From Nitriliruptoraceae bacterium (GTDB taxonomy: Bacteria; Actinomycetota; Nitriliruptoria; Nitriliruptorales; Nitriliruptoraceae), in the NCBI GenBank assembly GCA_003563915.1, contig PWTE01000071.1, forward strand, positions 24,593 to 88,592: a stretch of DNA of 64,000 bases, in the 5' to 3' direction. This document shows, piece by piece, positions 25,708-34,741 of the stretch. The notes under the pieces were generated by a model, which was not told the origin of the DNA, searched no databases, and worked only from the letters and a program-made list of their open reading frames with translations. Position numbers and translations under genes: made by a program. The first letter of the stretch is position 1. Every line of letters begins with the position of its first letter.

Positions 25708-26349
25708 GTGGCGGACGAGGAGACGGCGGTGCCGGGAGCCGACCACCCGCGCGCTCGTGCTGCCGCAGCGCTGCGACGCCTCGGGCACGCCATGATGGGC
25801 CACGAGATGGACGACGAGCTGCTCGAGGACGTTGCGCGGGCCGCCGACCGGGTGGCGAGCGATCTCGAGTCCCAACCTCCCCGGGCGCGGGACCTCCTCG
25901 AGCTCAAGCGGCGCATGTTCGACGTCGAGGTGGCGGACGGTCAGGCGGTCGTCCACTTCGACGAGTGCTTCGTCTCCGGCCCCTGGAACCCGATGGGCAT
26001 CGCCGTCGAGGTCCACCGCGAGGGCGACGAGGCTGTCGCGGAGGTGACGCTCGGCCCGGCGTTCGAGGGAGCTCCGGGTCGATCCCACGGCGGCATCGTC
26101 GCGGCGATCTTCGATGACGTCCTGGGCTACTTGGGGACGTTGCTGCACCAGCCCGGGTTCACCGGCGAGCTGACGGTCCGCTACCTCGCGGCCACCCCGA
26201 TCGGCCAGCCGTTGGTCTTCCGGGGGCGTGTGCTGCGCGCTGAGGGCCGCAAGCTGTGGACCACTGCCGAGGCGACCGCCGATGGCGAGGTGGTGGCCAC
26301 GGCCGAGGCCCTGTTCATCAAGATCGAGCCCTTCCGGCTGCGGAGCTGA
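25708..26349 (+). CDS. Hotdog-fold thioesterase (PaaI/4HBT family)
   Basis: A 213-residue protein. The C-terminal ~140 residues are a hotdog domain: GPWNPMGIAVEVHREGDEAVAEVTL, then GAPGRSHGGIVAAIFDDVLGYL, the HGGxxxxxxD motif that holds the catalytic Asp/Glu. ELTVRYLAATPIGQPLVFRG follows. The N-terminal ~80 residues are helical. It probably hydrolyses acyl- or aryl-CoA thioesters. GTG 25708 has AGGAG six bases upstream; an in-frame GTG at 25687 lacks a ribosome site but lies nine bases after a TAGCCT -10 candidate (25666-25671), so it remains possible. Confidence 0.88.
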   Translation: MADEETAVPGADHPRARAAAALRRLGHAMMGHEMDDELLEDVARAADRVASDLESQPPRARDLLELKRRMFDVEVADGQAVVHFDECFVSGPWNPMGIAVEVHREGDEAVAEVTLGPAFEGAPGRSHGGIVAAIFDDVLGYLGTLLHQPGFTGELTVRYLAATPIGQPLVFRGRVLRAEGRKLWTTAEATADGEVVATAEALFIKIEPFRLRS

Positions 26350-26440
26350 AGCGACCGGACCGCGGCGCTACGACGACCGATCGCGGACCCCGGCCTCCGG
26401 CGGCGTAGCCTCCGGCGTCCGAGGAACGCCAGGAGGGTCC

Positions 26441-27010
26441 GTGGTCCGGTTCACGTCCGAGGAGTTGGCGTCGTTCCGTGATGCGACCGTGGCGGACCTC
26501 CTCGGCGAGCAGCCCCCTCGGTTGCTGTTCGTGGGTATCAACCCTGGCCTGTGGACCGCGGCGACCCAGACGCACTTCGCCCACCCCTCGAACCGGTTCT
26601 ACCCGGCGCTGTTCCGCGCGGGCATCACCGAGCGGGAGCTCGATCGGGTGGCGGGGCTCTCCGACGCCGACCGCGGCCACCTCGTCGACCGTGGGGTGGC
26701 CATCACCAACATCGTCGCGCGCGCGACGGCGCGTGCCTCAGAGCTGTCGACGGCGGAACTGCGTGCTGGTGCTGACCAGCTCAAGGAGCGGCTCGAGGTG
26801 TGGCGACCACGGGTCGTCGCCGTTGCCGGCGTCACGGCCTACCGGACGGCCTTCAAGCGGCCGAAGGCGACGCTAGGCCGTCAGGAGACGACCCTGGCGG
26901 GTGCACAGCTGTGGATCGTGCCGAACCCGAGCGGCCTGAACGCCCACGAGACCGTCGACACGCTGGCCGAGCGCTACCGCGAGGCCGCCGAGGCCGCCGG
27001 CGTCGTCTGA
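26441..27010 (+). CDS. mug: G/U mismatch-specific uracil-DNA glycosylase
   Basis: A 189-residue member of the Mug/TDG branch of the uracil-DNA glycosylase superfamily, which excises uracil or ethenocytosine opposite guanine. The active-site motif GINPGLWTAATQTHFAHPSNRFYPAL (about residues 31-56) has the catalytic Asn, and NPSGLNAH (about 162-169) is the intercalating second motif. GTG 26441 follows AGGAGGG. TAGCCT at 26406-26411 is a candidate -10. It converges on the 27069 gene with a hairpin between them. Confidence 0.93.
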   Translation: MVRFTSEELASFRDATVADLLGEQPPRLLFVGINPGLWTAATQTHFAHPSNRFYPALFRAGITERELDRVAGLSDADRGHLVDRGVAITNIVARATARASELSTAELRAGADQLKERLEVWRPRVVAVAGVTAYRTAFKRPKATLGRQETTLAGAQLWIVPNPSGLNAHETVDTLAERYREAAEAAGVV

Positions 27011-27015
27011 GTCAG

Positions 27016-27059
27016 CTTGTGGTGACATCGGGCAGATGGTTGCGGGAGATCACCACAAG
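27016..27059. terminator. Bidirectional hairpin between mug and the 27069 gene
   Basis: CTTGTGGTGA (27016-27025) and TCACCACAAG (27050-27059) are perfectly complementary 10-base arms, filling nearly all of the 58-base gap between convergent stops. The loop is 24 bases. It is a likely shared terminator. Confidence 0.5.
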
Positions 27060-27068
27060 ATGTGTGGA

Positions 27069-27566
27069 TCAGGGGTGGAGGGGGAGACCGCCGCTGGTGT
27101 CGTCCGGGCCGCCCCGCTTGGGGTCGATCCCGGAGAACACGTCGCCCTGCCCCGGGAGTGCGTCGACCGCGTGCTGCAGGGGATGGAGGAAGGGCAACGC
27201 GGTCGGATCGAGGGGTTCGGGGGCGACGAACTCCGCGAGTTCGTCCTCAGGGGTGAAACGGGAGGCGGTGATCTCCGGCGCGTGGCGCCGGGCCCCGTAG
27301 GCGACCACCAGCACGTCCGCGTCCTCGACCTCGGCCTCGGCGACGAACCCCCAACATGGCACGGCCTCCGCCGTGACGTGGTCCTCGGCGAGCTGCGCGA
27401 TGACCGTGTGGCGCAGTTCGTCGTCCGGAGGCAGGTCGGGCAGGGTGAGCAGACGTGTTCGGTCGGGACCGGGCAGGACCACCGTCGGGGGGACCGGGCG
27501 TCCCTTCTGCTGCACCAGGTCCAGCGCCGCCTGCTGGCAGACGAAGCGGAGCTCCTCGAACTGCAC
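27069..27566 (-). CDS. Conserved-looking protein of unknown function
   Basis: A 165-residue acidic soluble protein of no family I recognise. It begins MQFEELRFVCQQAALDLVQ. The middle (about 20-115) alternates strands and helices, with AEDHVTAEAVPCWGFVAEAEVEDADVLVVAYG as the most conserved-looking region. The C-terminus is proline-rich and probably disordered. There is no signal peptide or transmembrane helix. GTG 27566 has a clear GGGAGG five bases upstream, which together with strong GC3 bias supports a real gene. It lies downstream of ilvD (56-base gap) on the same strand and may share its transcript. Confidence 0.75.
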   Translation of the reverse strand: MQFEELRFVCQQAALDLVQQKGRPVPPTVVLPGPDRTRLLTLPDLPPDDELRHTVIAQLAEDHVTAEAVPCWGFVAEAEVEDADVLVVAYGARRHAPEITASRFTPEDELAEFVAPEPLDPTALPFLHPLQHAVDALPGQGDVFSGIDPKRGGPDDTSGGLPLHP

Positions 27567-27621
27567 GGCGACCTCCCGGCGGTGGGGCGTCCGACGCTAC
27601 CGGCTGGTCACGGAGCGACGG

Positions 27622-29304
27622 TCACACGCTGGTGGTCGCGCCCTCGGATGCGGAGCACACCGTCCGCGCGTACTTCGCCAGCACGCCACGGGTGTAACGG
27701 GGCGGCAGCGGTTCCCAGCCCTCGCGGCGGCGTGCCAGCTCGTCGTCGTCGACCAACAGGTCGAGCCGGCGTGACGGGACGTCGATGCGGATCGTGTCGC
27801 CGTCGCGGACGAAGGCGATCGGTCCGCCGTCGGTGGCCTCCGGGGCGACGTGCCCGATCGAGAAGCCGTGGGTGGCGCCGGAGAAGCGACCGTCGGTGAT
27901 CAGCGCGCAGGTCGCGCCGAGCCCGGCACCCTTCACGGCCGAGGTCACCGCCAGCATCTCGCGCATGCCGGGCCCACCCTTCGGCCCCTCGTAGCGGATG
28001 AGGATCACGTCGCCGTCCTGGATCTGGCCGGTCAGCACCGCCTCCATCGCGCCCGACTCGCCGTCGAACACGCGGGCCGGTCCCTCGAACTGCATCTGGT
28101 CCGCGGTGAGCCCGGCGACCTTCACCACCGCACCGTCCGGCGCCAGCGAGCCGCGGAGGATGGCCAGGCCTCCGTCCGTGTGGATCGGGGCCGACAGTGG
28201 ATGCACCACCTCGCCGTCCGGTGAGGCGACGTCCAACGCCTCGAGCTCCTCGCCGATCGAACGGCCGGTGACGGTGAGAGCATCGCCGTGGAGCAACCCG
28301 GCGTCGAGCAGCTCCTTCATCACCACCGGGACGCCGCCGATGCGGTCGAGGGCGTTCATCACGTACCGCCCACCCGGCTTGGTATCCGCGATGTGGGGCA
28401 CCCGCCGGCCGATCCGGTCGAAGTCGTCGATCGTGACGTCCACCTCGGCCTCGCGGGCGATGGCCACCAGGTGCAGGACCGCGTTGGTGGACCCGCCCAC
28501 CGCCATGACGACGGCGATCGCGTTCTCCAGGGCCTCGCGGGTGATGATGCGACGTGCCGAGATGCCCTGCTCGAGCAGGTGCACGACCGCTTCGCCCGAC
28601 GCACGGGCGAAGTGGTCGCGCCGCGGGTCCGGGGCCGGGGGCGAGGACGATCCGAGCAGGGCCATGCCCATCGCTTCGATCGCCGACGCCATCGTGTTGG
28701 CGGTGAACATCCCGCCGCAGGAGCCCTCGGACGGGCAGGCCGCCCGCTCGATCGCGGCCAACTCGTCGTCGTCGATCGTGCCGCGGCCGCGTGCACCGAC
28801 CGCCTCGAAGACCTCCTGGATCGTGATCTGCTGCCCGGCGTGCTGACCCGGCAGGATCGACCCGCCGTAGAGGAACACGCTGGGCACGTCCAGCCGCGCC
28901 GCGGCCATGACCATCCCGGGCAGCGACTTGTCGCAGCCGGCGAAGGTCACCATCCCGTCGAGACGCTCGGCGTGCATCACCGTCTCGACGGAGTCGGCGA
29001 TCACCTCGCGCGAGACGAGCGACGCCCGCATGCCCTCGTGGCCCATCGCGATGCCGTCGGATACCGCGATCGTGTTGAACTCGATCGGGTAGCCGCCCGC
29101 GGCCCGCACCGCCTCCTTGGCCTGTTTCGCCAGCCGGTCCAGCGGCAGGTTGCAGGGAGTGACCTCGTTCCAGGACGAGGCGATGCCGACCTGCGGCTTG
29201 CCCCAGTCGTCATCGGTCATCCCGATCGCGCGGAGCATCGCGCGCGCTGGTGCGCGCTCGTAGCCCTCGGTCACGTCGCGGCTGCGGTGTTTCGGATCCG
29301 CCAT
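27622..29304 (-). CDS. ilvD: Dihydroxy-acid dehydratase
   Basis: A 560-residue enzyme that dehydrates 2,3-dihydroxy-isovalerate and -methylvalerate in valine, isoleucine and pantothenate synthesis. Three cluster-ligand cysteines are present: Cys51 ([10 protein letters not shown]), Cys124 ([10 protein letters not shown]) and Cys196 ([16 protein letters not shown]). This pattern fits the [2Fe-2S] class. [19 protein letters not shown] near the C-terminus is the second signature. The ATG at 29304 with GAGG upstream is chosen over an in-frame ATG at 29373 that would add non-homologous residues and cover the operator-like repeat. No other ilv gene is in the window. Confidence 0.94.
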   Translation of the reverse strand: MADPKHRSRDVTEGYERAPARAMLRAIGMTDDDWGKPQVGIASSWNEVTPCNLPLDRLAKQAKEAVRAAGGYPIEFNTIAVSDGIAMGHEGMRASLVSREVIADSVETVMHAERLDGMVTFAGCDKSLPGMVMAAARLDVPSVFLYGGSILPGQHAGQQITIQEVFEAVGARGRGTIDDDELAAIERAACPSEGSCGGMFTANTMASAIEAMGMALLGSSSPPAPDPRRDHFARASGEAVVHLLEQGISARRIITREALENAIAVVMAVGGSTNAVLHLVAIAREAEVDVTIDDFDRIGRRVPHIADTKPGGRYVMNALDRIGGVPVVMKELLDAGLLHGDALTVTGRSIGEELEALDVASPDGEVVHPLSAPIHTDGGLAILRGSLAPDGAVVKVAGLTADQMQFEGPARVFDGESGAMEAVLTGQIQDGDVILIRYEGPKGGPGMREMLAVTSAVKGAGLGATCALITDGRFSGATHGFSIGHVAPEATDGGPIAFVRDGDTIRIDVPSRRLDLLVDDDELARRREGWEPLPPRYTRGVLAKYARTVCSASEGATTSV

Positions 29305-29326
29305 GGTGCGCCTCACTCGTCCGTGT

Positions 29327-29348
29327 CGACGTATCCCACCATACGTCG
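29327..29348. promoter_or_regulatory. Inverted repeat in the ilvD/thioesterase divergent promoter region
   Basis: CGACGTA (29327-29333) and TACGTCG (29342-29348) are perfect 7-base arms with an 8-base spacer, located 23 bases upstream of the ilvD start. The gap also holds a TACCGT -10 candidate (29377-29382) for the thioesterase. It is probably a regulator-binding site; the protein is unknown. Confidence 0.45.
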
Positions 29349-29429
29349 CGGTGCCGTCGCGAACGCACCCCACGGCTACCGTGCCCCCCGACGGGGCCGT
29401 CGCGACCCCACCGTCGGGAGGCAGAGCAG

Positions 29430-29906
29430 GTGGACACGCAGGTGTTGGTGGAGGTCGGTGCCCGGTTGGCTGCCGGGGAGACCCTGGCGGGCGACGACCT
29501 GCGGGCCTTCGGCGGCGACACCTTCGGCAGTGAGGTGCTGGGGCTCGTGTGGGACGAGATGGCCCTCGGCCGCGTCACCGCCCACCTGGAGCCCGACGAA
29601 CGCCACCACCAGCCCCACGGCATCGTGCACGGTGGCGTCTGGTGCTCGGTGGTCGAGTCGATGGCGTCCGTCGGCGCGGCCCTCCACGTCATCGCCGATG
29701 GCAGGATCATCGTCGGGGTCAGCAACAGCACCGATTTCCTGCGCTCGCACCGGACCGGGCGCATCGATGCGATCGCCGAACCGATCCACGTGGGCCGCCT
29801 GCAGCAGCTGTGGCAGGTACGACTGTCCCGGGCCGACGACGGCAAGGCGGTGGCACGTGGCCAGGTGCGTCTGCACAACCTCGACCCACAGGTGCTCGGT
29901 GGCTGA
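29430..29906 (+). CDS. PaaI-type hotdog thioesterase
   Basis: A 158-residue single hotdog domain. The catalytic loop is [22 protein letters not shown] (about residues 53-74), with the HGGxxxxxxE arrangement of PaaI/4HBT enzymes. [38 protein letters not shown] gives the remaining strands. It probably hydrolyses a hydroxybenzoyl-, phenylacetyl- or similar acyl-CoA. GTG 29430 has GGGAGG about nine bases upstream. It is divergent from ilvD and followed 28 bases later by an LLM oxidoreductase, with which it may share a transcript. Confidence 0.88.
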   Translation: MDTQVLVEVGARLAAGETLAGDDLRAFGGDTFGSEVLGLVWDEMALGRVTAHLEPDERHHQPHGIVHGGVWCSVVESMASVGAALHVIADGRIIVGVSNSTDFLRSHRTGRIDAIAEPIHVGRLQQLWQVRLSRADDGKAVARGQVRLHNLDPQVLGG

Positions 29907-29934
29907 TCGTCAGGAGCGATCGTCAGGAGGTCCC

Positions 29935-30948
29935 ATGCGTATCGATGCGATGACCTACGGCCGACCGCTGGCCGAGGTAGGCGACGAGGTGCGCGACCTG
30001 GAGGCGCGCGGTTACGACGCCTGGTTCGTCGGCGAGGTCACCCACGACCCCCTGCTGGCGTGCACCGCGGCAGGACTCGCCGCCGACCGGATGGAGATCG
30101 GCACGGCGATCACCGTCGCGTTCCCGCGCAGCCCGATGCACGTGGCCTACGCGGCCCACGACCTGCAGGCCCTGACCGGCGGGAGGTTCGTGCTCGGGCT
30201 CGGCTCGCAGATCAAGCCCCACATCGAGAAGCGGTTCGGTACCGAGTGGCGCCAGCCGGCCGCTCGCATGCGCGAGTTCATCCTGGCCCTGCGGGAGATC
30301 TGGTCCGCCTGGGAGACGGGCGAGCCGCTGCGCTTCCGTGGCGAGTTCACCCGCCACACGCTGATGACCCCCTTCTTCACCCCGGCGGACCACGGCCACG
30401 GGCCGCCGGCCGTCTACCTCGCCGCCGTCGGACCGCGCATGACCGAGGTCGCCGGCGAGGTCGCCGACGGGCTGCTGTGCCACGGCTTCACCACCGCCCG
30501 CTACCTCGACGAGGTGACCCTGCCGTCCGTCGCCCGCGGTGCGGCAGCCGGGGATCGCGACCCCTCGGCGGTCGCGATCAGCGTCCCCCTGTTCATCGTC
30601 ACCGGTGACGACGACGCGGAACGGCAGCGGACCGAGGCTGAGGTGCGCGGGCAGATCGCCTTCTACGGCTCCACGCCCGCCTACCGCGCGGTCCTGGACC
30701 TCCACGGGTGGGGTGAGCTCCACGAGCAGCTGCACGCGCGGTCGCTGGACGGCGCGTGGGCCGAGATGCCCGGACTGATCGATGACGAGGTGCTCGACGC
30801 CTTCGCCATCGTCGCATCGCCCGGGGAGGTCGGCCGGCGGGTACGGGAGCGCTTCGGTGGGCTCGCCGACCGTGTCGCCTTGCCTGTGGACCTCCCGGTC
30901 GACCAGGACACGTGGGCGACGCTTGTGACCGACATCCGTGACGGTTGA
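29935..30948 (+). CDS. Luciferase-like (LLM) oxidoreductase, probably F420-dependent
   Basis: A 337-residue TIM-barrel enzyme of the bacterial luciferase superfamily. ARGYDAWFVGEVTHDPL, IGTAITVAFPRSPMHVAYAAHDLQALTGGRFVLGLGSQIKPHIEKRFG and PPAVYLAAVGPRMTEVAGEVADGLLCHGF match the F420-binding class seen widely in actinobacteria. F420 rather than FMN is inferred from the branch. ATG 29935 has AGGAGG six bases upstream. Its 3' end overlaps the transporter start by 11 bases. The substrate is unknown. Confidence 0.87.
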   Translation: MRIDAMTYGRPLAEVGDEVRDLEARGYDAWFVGEVTHDPLLACTAAGLAADRMEIGTAITVAFPRSPMHVAYAAHDLQALTGGRFVLGLGSQIKPHIEKRFGTEWRQPAARMREFILALREIWSAWETGEPLRFRGEFTRHTLMTPFFTPADHGHGPPAVYLAAVGPRMTEVAGEVADGLLCHGFTTARYLDEVTLPSVARGAAAGDRDPSAVAISVPLFIVTGDDDAERQRTEAEVRGQIAFYGSTPAYRAVLDLHGWGELHEQLHARSLDGAWAEMPGLIDDEVLDAFAIVASPGEVGRRVRERFGGLADRVALPVDLPVDQDTWATLVTDIRDG

Positions 30949-31891
30949 TCCGATCAGACGCGGCGCGGCGGCCGCGTCGGTCGTCTTCGGTGCCGCGCTC
31001 TGGGGCACCGCGGGGATCGCCCAGGAACTCGGTGTGCCCGAGGCACCGACCGCTTCCGTCGCGGTCGTGCGCACGGTGATCGGTGGGCTGGCGTTGCTCG
31101 CCGTCGGCGTGGCCGTCGGCGGGCGCGCCACCATCGGCGAGCTGGTCCGTCGGGGTCGCGGTCTGGTGCTGGTGGCGGCGATGGCGATGGGCCTGTTCCA
31201 GCTCGCCTACCTGACGGCGATCCGCTTCACCGGTGTGGCACTGGCGGTGCTGGTAGCGATCGGCAGCGCCCCGATCTGGACCGGCTCCTACGAGCTCGTG
31301 CGCGGCAACCGGCCGTCCTGGCGCTGGGTCGTGGCGACGGCCCTGTCGCTGTTCGCCGCGGCGCTGCTGCTCCTGGCGAACGGGGACACGCTGGTCGACC
31401 CGGCGGGCATCGGGTTGGGTCTGGTCGCTGGCTTCGCCTACGCCAGCTACGCCCTCACCTCGAAGGCCCTGCTGGAGCGTGGGGTAGCCGGCATCCCCGT
31501 GATGGGCGTCGCGATCCTGGGTGGGGGGCTGCTGCTGTCGCCCGCCCTGCTGGTCGTGGACGTCTCCTGGTTGTTCACGCCGCGAGGGCTCATCAGTGCC
31601 GCGTGGCTCTCGGTGATCTCCGCCGGACTGTCCTACATCGCGTTCGTGTGGGGCCTCGCCCGGCTCCCGACGCCGACGGTCACGACGCTGACGTTGGCCG
31701 AGCCACTCGTGGCGGCGCTGCTGGCGGTCCTGCTGCTGGCCGAACGGCTCACCGGCCTACCTCTGCTCGGTGCGGCCCTGTTGCTCGTCGGGCTCGTACT
31801 GGTCGGCACCGAGCGGCCACACCGTGCGGTCGTCGGGCATCCCGAGGCGACCATCGCGGACGCGACCGATGCCGACGACGGAGCCAGCTGA
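30938..31891 (+). CDS. EamA/DMT-family transporter
   Basis: A 317-residue integral membrane protein with ten hydrophobic helices in two EamA repeats (about 10-140 and 150-290). The start ALWGTAGIAQELG, TGVALAVLVAIGSAPIW and the C-terminal LAEPLVAALLAVLLLAERLTGLPLLGAALLLVGLV are typical of the drug/metabolite transporter family. It probably exports small metabolites such as amino acids. GTG 30938 lies inside the 3' end of the LLM gene, giving translational coupling. Confidence 0.88.
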   Translation: MTVDPIRRGAAAASVVFGAALWGTAGIAQELGVPEAPTASVAVVRTVIGGLALLAVGVAVGGRATIGELVRRGRGLVLVAAMAMGLFQLAYLTAIRFTGVALAVLVAIGSAPIWTGSYELVRGNRPSWRWVVATALSLFAAALLLLANGDTLVDPAGIGLGLVAGFAYASYALTSKALLERGVAGIPVMGVAILGGGLLLSPALLVVDVSWLFTPRGLISAAWLSVISAGLSYIAFVWGLARLPTPTVTTLTLAEPLVAALLAVLLLAERLTGLPLLGAALLLVGLVLVGTERPHRAVVGHPEATIADATDADDGAS

Positions 31892-31939
31892 CGGGCGCCT
31901 ACGATGGCGGTGCGGGGGTCGCAAGAGTGAGGAGGCCAC

Positions 31940-32908
31940 GTGCGCACGGTCGGTGTCGATCTCGGCGGGACGAACATCTCGACCATCGTCCTGGATGGCG
32001 ATGACCAGGTGGTCGGTGAGGCCAAACTGAAGACCCCCACCACGGGGGATCGCGGCGGTGTCGTCGAGGTGATCGCTGCCAGCGTGTTCGACGCCCTGGA
32101 CGACGCCGGGCTCGAGCGTGATGCTGTGGCCGCGATCGGCATCGGGACACCCGGGGTGGTCGTGGATGGGACGGTCGGCGGTGCCGCCAACGTGCCAGGG
32201 TTCCTGGAGCGGTTCTCCCTCGCCGGACTCGTGAAGGAGAAGCTGGAGCTTCCCGTCCGCGTCGCCAACGACGTCACGGCCGCCGCGGTCGGTGAGCACC
32301 AGGTCGGTGCCGGGAAGGGCGTCAGCGACCTGCTCTGCATCTTCGTCGGAACCGGTGTCGGGGGTGGACTCATCCTCAACGGTGCGCCCTACGAGGGCGG
32401 TCAAGGCGGTGCCGGCGAGTTCGGCCACCTCGTCGTGCGCCAGGGCGGTGCCGTCTGTCCGTGCGGGCGACGCGGCTGCGTCGAGGCCTACGCCGGACGC
32501 CGCGCGATGGTCCTCGCCGCCGAACGGGCACGAGCAGCAGGAACCGCGACGGTCCTGTTCGACGTGATGGAGGAGAAGGGCAAGCCGCGCCCGACCTCGG
32601 GGGTCTTCAAGGAGGCACTCGCCCGCGGCGACACCCTGATCGCGGACCTGGTCGACGACGGCATCGAGGCGCTCGGCGCGGGGATCGCGTCGGCGGTGAA
32701 CCTGCTGGATGTCGATGCTGTCGTTCTCGGCGGTGGTCTGGCCGACAAGCTGGGGGAGCGCTTCCGGTTCCGGGTGGACGCTGCGATGCGACCCCACCTG
32801 TTCCTCCACCCGCCGCGGGTCGAACTCGTCGAGGCCGCCTTGGGCGATCACGCCGGCGCGATCGGCGCGGGCATCGTGGCTCGCGAGGTGGCCGAGGCCT
32901 CGACGTAG
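31940..32908 (+). CDS. ROK-family sugar kinase, glucokinase-like
   Basis: A 322-residue ROK kinase. The ATP-binding DLGGTN is at residues 7-12, the sugar-binding GEFGHLVV at about 154-161, and the zinc motif CPCGRRGCVEAYA at about 173-185 carries the CxCGxxGCxE cysteines. VANDVTAAAVGE contains the catalytic Asp. It has no N-terminal DNA-binding domain, so it is an enzyme and not a ROK repressor. The glucokinase branch fits best. GTG 31940 has GAGGAGG upstream, and TACGAT about 40 bases before the start is a possible -10. Confidence 0.9.
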   Translation: MRTVGVDLGGTNISTIVLDGDDQVVGEAKLKTPTTGDRGGVVEVIAASVFDALDDAGLERDAVAAIGIGTPGVVVDGTVGGAANVPGFLERFSLAGLVKEKLELPVRVANDVTAAAVGEHQVGAGKGVSDLLCIFVGTGVGGGLILNGAPYEGGQGGAGEFGHLVVRQGGAVCPCGRRGCVEAYAGRRAMVLAAERARAAGTATVLFDVMEEKGKPRPTSGVFKEALARGDTLIADLVDDGIEALGAGIASAVNLLDVDAVVLGGGLADKLGERFRFRVDAAMRPHLFLHPPRVELVEAALGDHAGAIGAGIVAREVAEAST

Positions 32909-33005
32909 CCACCTCCGATCGGGCACGGTCGATTGGGTCCTCTGTGGCCGGGGTGGCACGCTTGCCGTCCCGCGCCTGGTCGTGGCGCCGGTCGAGGAGG
33001 TTCCC

Positions 33006-34652
33006 ATGCAGCACCTGGACCACGCCCGTGCCCTGACCGACGCGGTCCGCTCCGTCGTCGACCGTGCTGCGGCCTCGCTCGCAGGACGCTGCGAACAGGA
33101 CGGACGGATCAGCACCGGACGCCTCGACGAGCACCAGACCGTCGCCTACGACCTGGCCTCGGTCGCATCCGCGCTGGCGGCAGCGGAACGGCTCGTCGCC
33201 TGGGGCGAGCGCGGGGAGCTGGAAGCGCAGCTCGCCCTGCTGCTGGCCGCCGACGTGGCCGTCGACCTGCGGGCCCGGGTCGCGGGACGTCAGGCCGCCT
33301 GGGGGTTGGAGTCCGGGGTCCTGGACGACCAGGCCGACGCGCTCGCAGCAGGGCGCGACCCTGCCCTCGCCGACGCGATCGCCACCCAGGTGCTGGCCAC
33401 CGGCGAGGCCGGCAAGCGGCACCTGCCGGAGGAGCTGGAGATGGTCCGCCAGACCTTCCGACGCTTCGCCGAGGAGCGCGTGAAGCCGGTCGCCGAGGAG
33501 GTCCACCGCCAGGACCTCGACCTCCCCGAGGAGATCATCGCGGGACTGGCCGAACTCGGCTGCTTCGCGCTGTCGATCCCCGCCGAGTACGGCGGCATGT
33601 CCGAGGGCGGCGAGGACGAACTCGTCAACATGGTGCTCGTGACCGAAGAGCTCTCGCGTGGGTCGCTCGGCGTCGCCGGGTCGCTCATCACCCGCCCCGA
33701 GATCATCGGGACGGTCATCCTGAAGGGCGGCACCGAGGAGCAGAAGCAGCGGTGGCTCCCCGCCATCGCCGCCGGCGAGAAGATGTGCTCGGTCGCCGTG
33801 ACCGAACCCGACGTCGGCTCCGACGTGGCCGGCGTCAAGGTCACCGCTACCCGTGACGGCGATGACTGGATCCTCGACGGCGTCAAGACCTGGTGCACCT
33901 TCGCGGGACGTGCCGAGTACCTGCTCGTGCTGGCTCGTACGGACCCGGACCGGGCGGCGGGGCACCGTGGCCTGTCGCTGTTCGTCGTCGAGAAGGACGC
34001 CTTCCCGGGCCACGCATGGACGGCTACGCAGGACGGCGGCGGCACGATGGACGCCCGCGCGATCGCCACCCTCGGCTACCGCGGGATGCACTCCTTCGAG
34101 ATCTCCTTCGACAGCTGGCGGGTCCCACATGCCGCACTTATCGGAGAAGGGGAGGGCCTGGGCCGGGGCTTCTACCTCCAGATGCAGGCGTTCGCGAACG
34201 CCCGGCTGCAGACCGCCGCTCGCGCACAGGGCGTCATGCAGGCGGCCCTCGACGAGGCCGTCACCTACGCCCGCGCCCGCAAGGTGTTCGGCCAGCCCCT
34301 GGCCGACTACGAGCTGACCCGCACCAAGGTGGCTCGGATGGCGGCCCTGCTGGCCGGGTGTCGGGTCCTCGCCCTGGACGTCGCGCGCCAGCTGGCCCGC
34401 GGGGACGAACGTGGGCAGCTCGCGGCGTCGCAGGTGAAACAGTTGGCCTGCCGCGTCACCGAGTGGGTCACCCGTGAAGCACAGCAGCTGCACGGTGGCT
34501 ACGGCTACGCCGAGGAGTACACCGTCAGTCGGCTGTTCGTCGATGCGCGGGTGCTGTCGATCTTCGAGGGCGCTGACGAGGTTCTCGCTCTGCGGGTCAT
34601 CGCCCGGAACCTGCTCACCGAGGCACTGGCGGAGGCCGGCGCGTCCACCTGA
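33006..34652 (+). CDS. mcd: Acyl-CoA dehydrogenase, (2S)-methylsuccinyl-CoA dehydrogenase-like
   Basis: A 548-residue acyl-CoA dehydrogenase with an extra ~135-residue helical N-terminus. The usual fold begins around LPEELEMVRQTFRRFAEERV. CSVAVTEPDVGSDVAGVKV is the FAD/substrate loop, and LHGGYGYAEEYTVSRLFVDARVLSIFEGADEVLALRVIARNLL is the C-terminal ACAD signature. Length and N-terminal extension match methylsuccinyl-CoA dehydrogenase of the ethylmalonyl-CoA pathway. No ccr or ecm gene is in the window to confirm it, so another extended ACAD remains possible. ATG 33006 has GAGGAGG close upstream. Confidence 0.72.
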   Translation: MQHLDHARALTDAVRSVVDRAAASLAGRCEQDGRISTGRLDEHQTVAYDLASVASALAAAERLVAWGERGELEAQLALLLAADVAVDLRARVAGRQAAWGLESGVLDDQADALAAGRDPALADAIATQVLATGEAGKRHLPEELEMVRQTFRRFAEERVKPVAEEVHRQDLDLPEEIIAGLAELGCFALSIPAEYGGMSEGGEDELVNMVLVTEELSRGSLGVAGSLITRPEIIGTVILKGGTEEQKQRWLPAIAAGEKMCSVAVTEPDVGSDVAGVKVTATRDGDDWILDGVKTWCTFAGRAEYLLVLARTDPDRAAGHRGLSLFVVEKDAFPGHAWTATQDGGGTMDARAIATLGYRGMHSFEISFDSWRVPHAALIGEGEGLGRGFYLQMQAFANARLQTAARAQGVMQAALDEAVTYARARKVFGQPLADYELTRTKVARMAALLAGCRVLALDVARQLARGDERGQLAASQVKQLACRVTEWVTREAQQLHGGYGYAEEYTVSRLFVDARVLSIFEGADEVLALRVIARNLLTEALAEAGAST

Positions 34653-34655
34653 GCC

Positions 34656-34670
34656 GTCTGGTCGCCAGAC
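34656..34670 (+). terminator. Short hairpin after the mcd-like gene
   Basis: GTCTGG-TCG-CCAGAC is a perfect 6-base stem starting four bases past the stop at 34652 and before a TAGCGT -10 candidate (34688-34693) for the ABC operon. The stem is short and there is no T-run. Confidence 0.35.
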
Positions 34671-34687
34671 CACGCCCGGGTAGGCGG

Positions 34688-34693
34688 TAGCGT
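34688..34693 (+). promoter_or_regulatory. Candidate -10 element (TAGCGT) for the ABC exporter operon
   Basis: TAGCGT lies 49 bases before the ABC ATPase start, in the 89-base gap after the mcd-like gene. No -35 is obvious. Confidence 0.35.
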
Positions 34694-34741
34694 CGGAGGG
34701 TCCCGTCCACAGGTCCGTGCCACGCCGCGTCCGGGGGAGTC

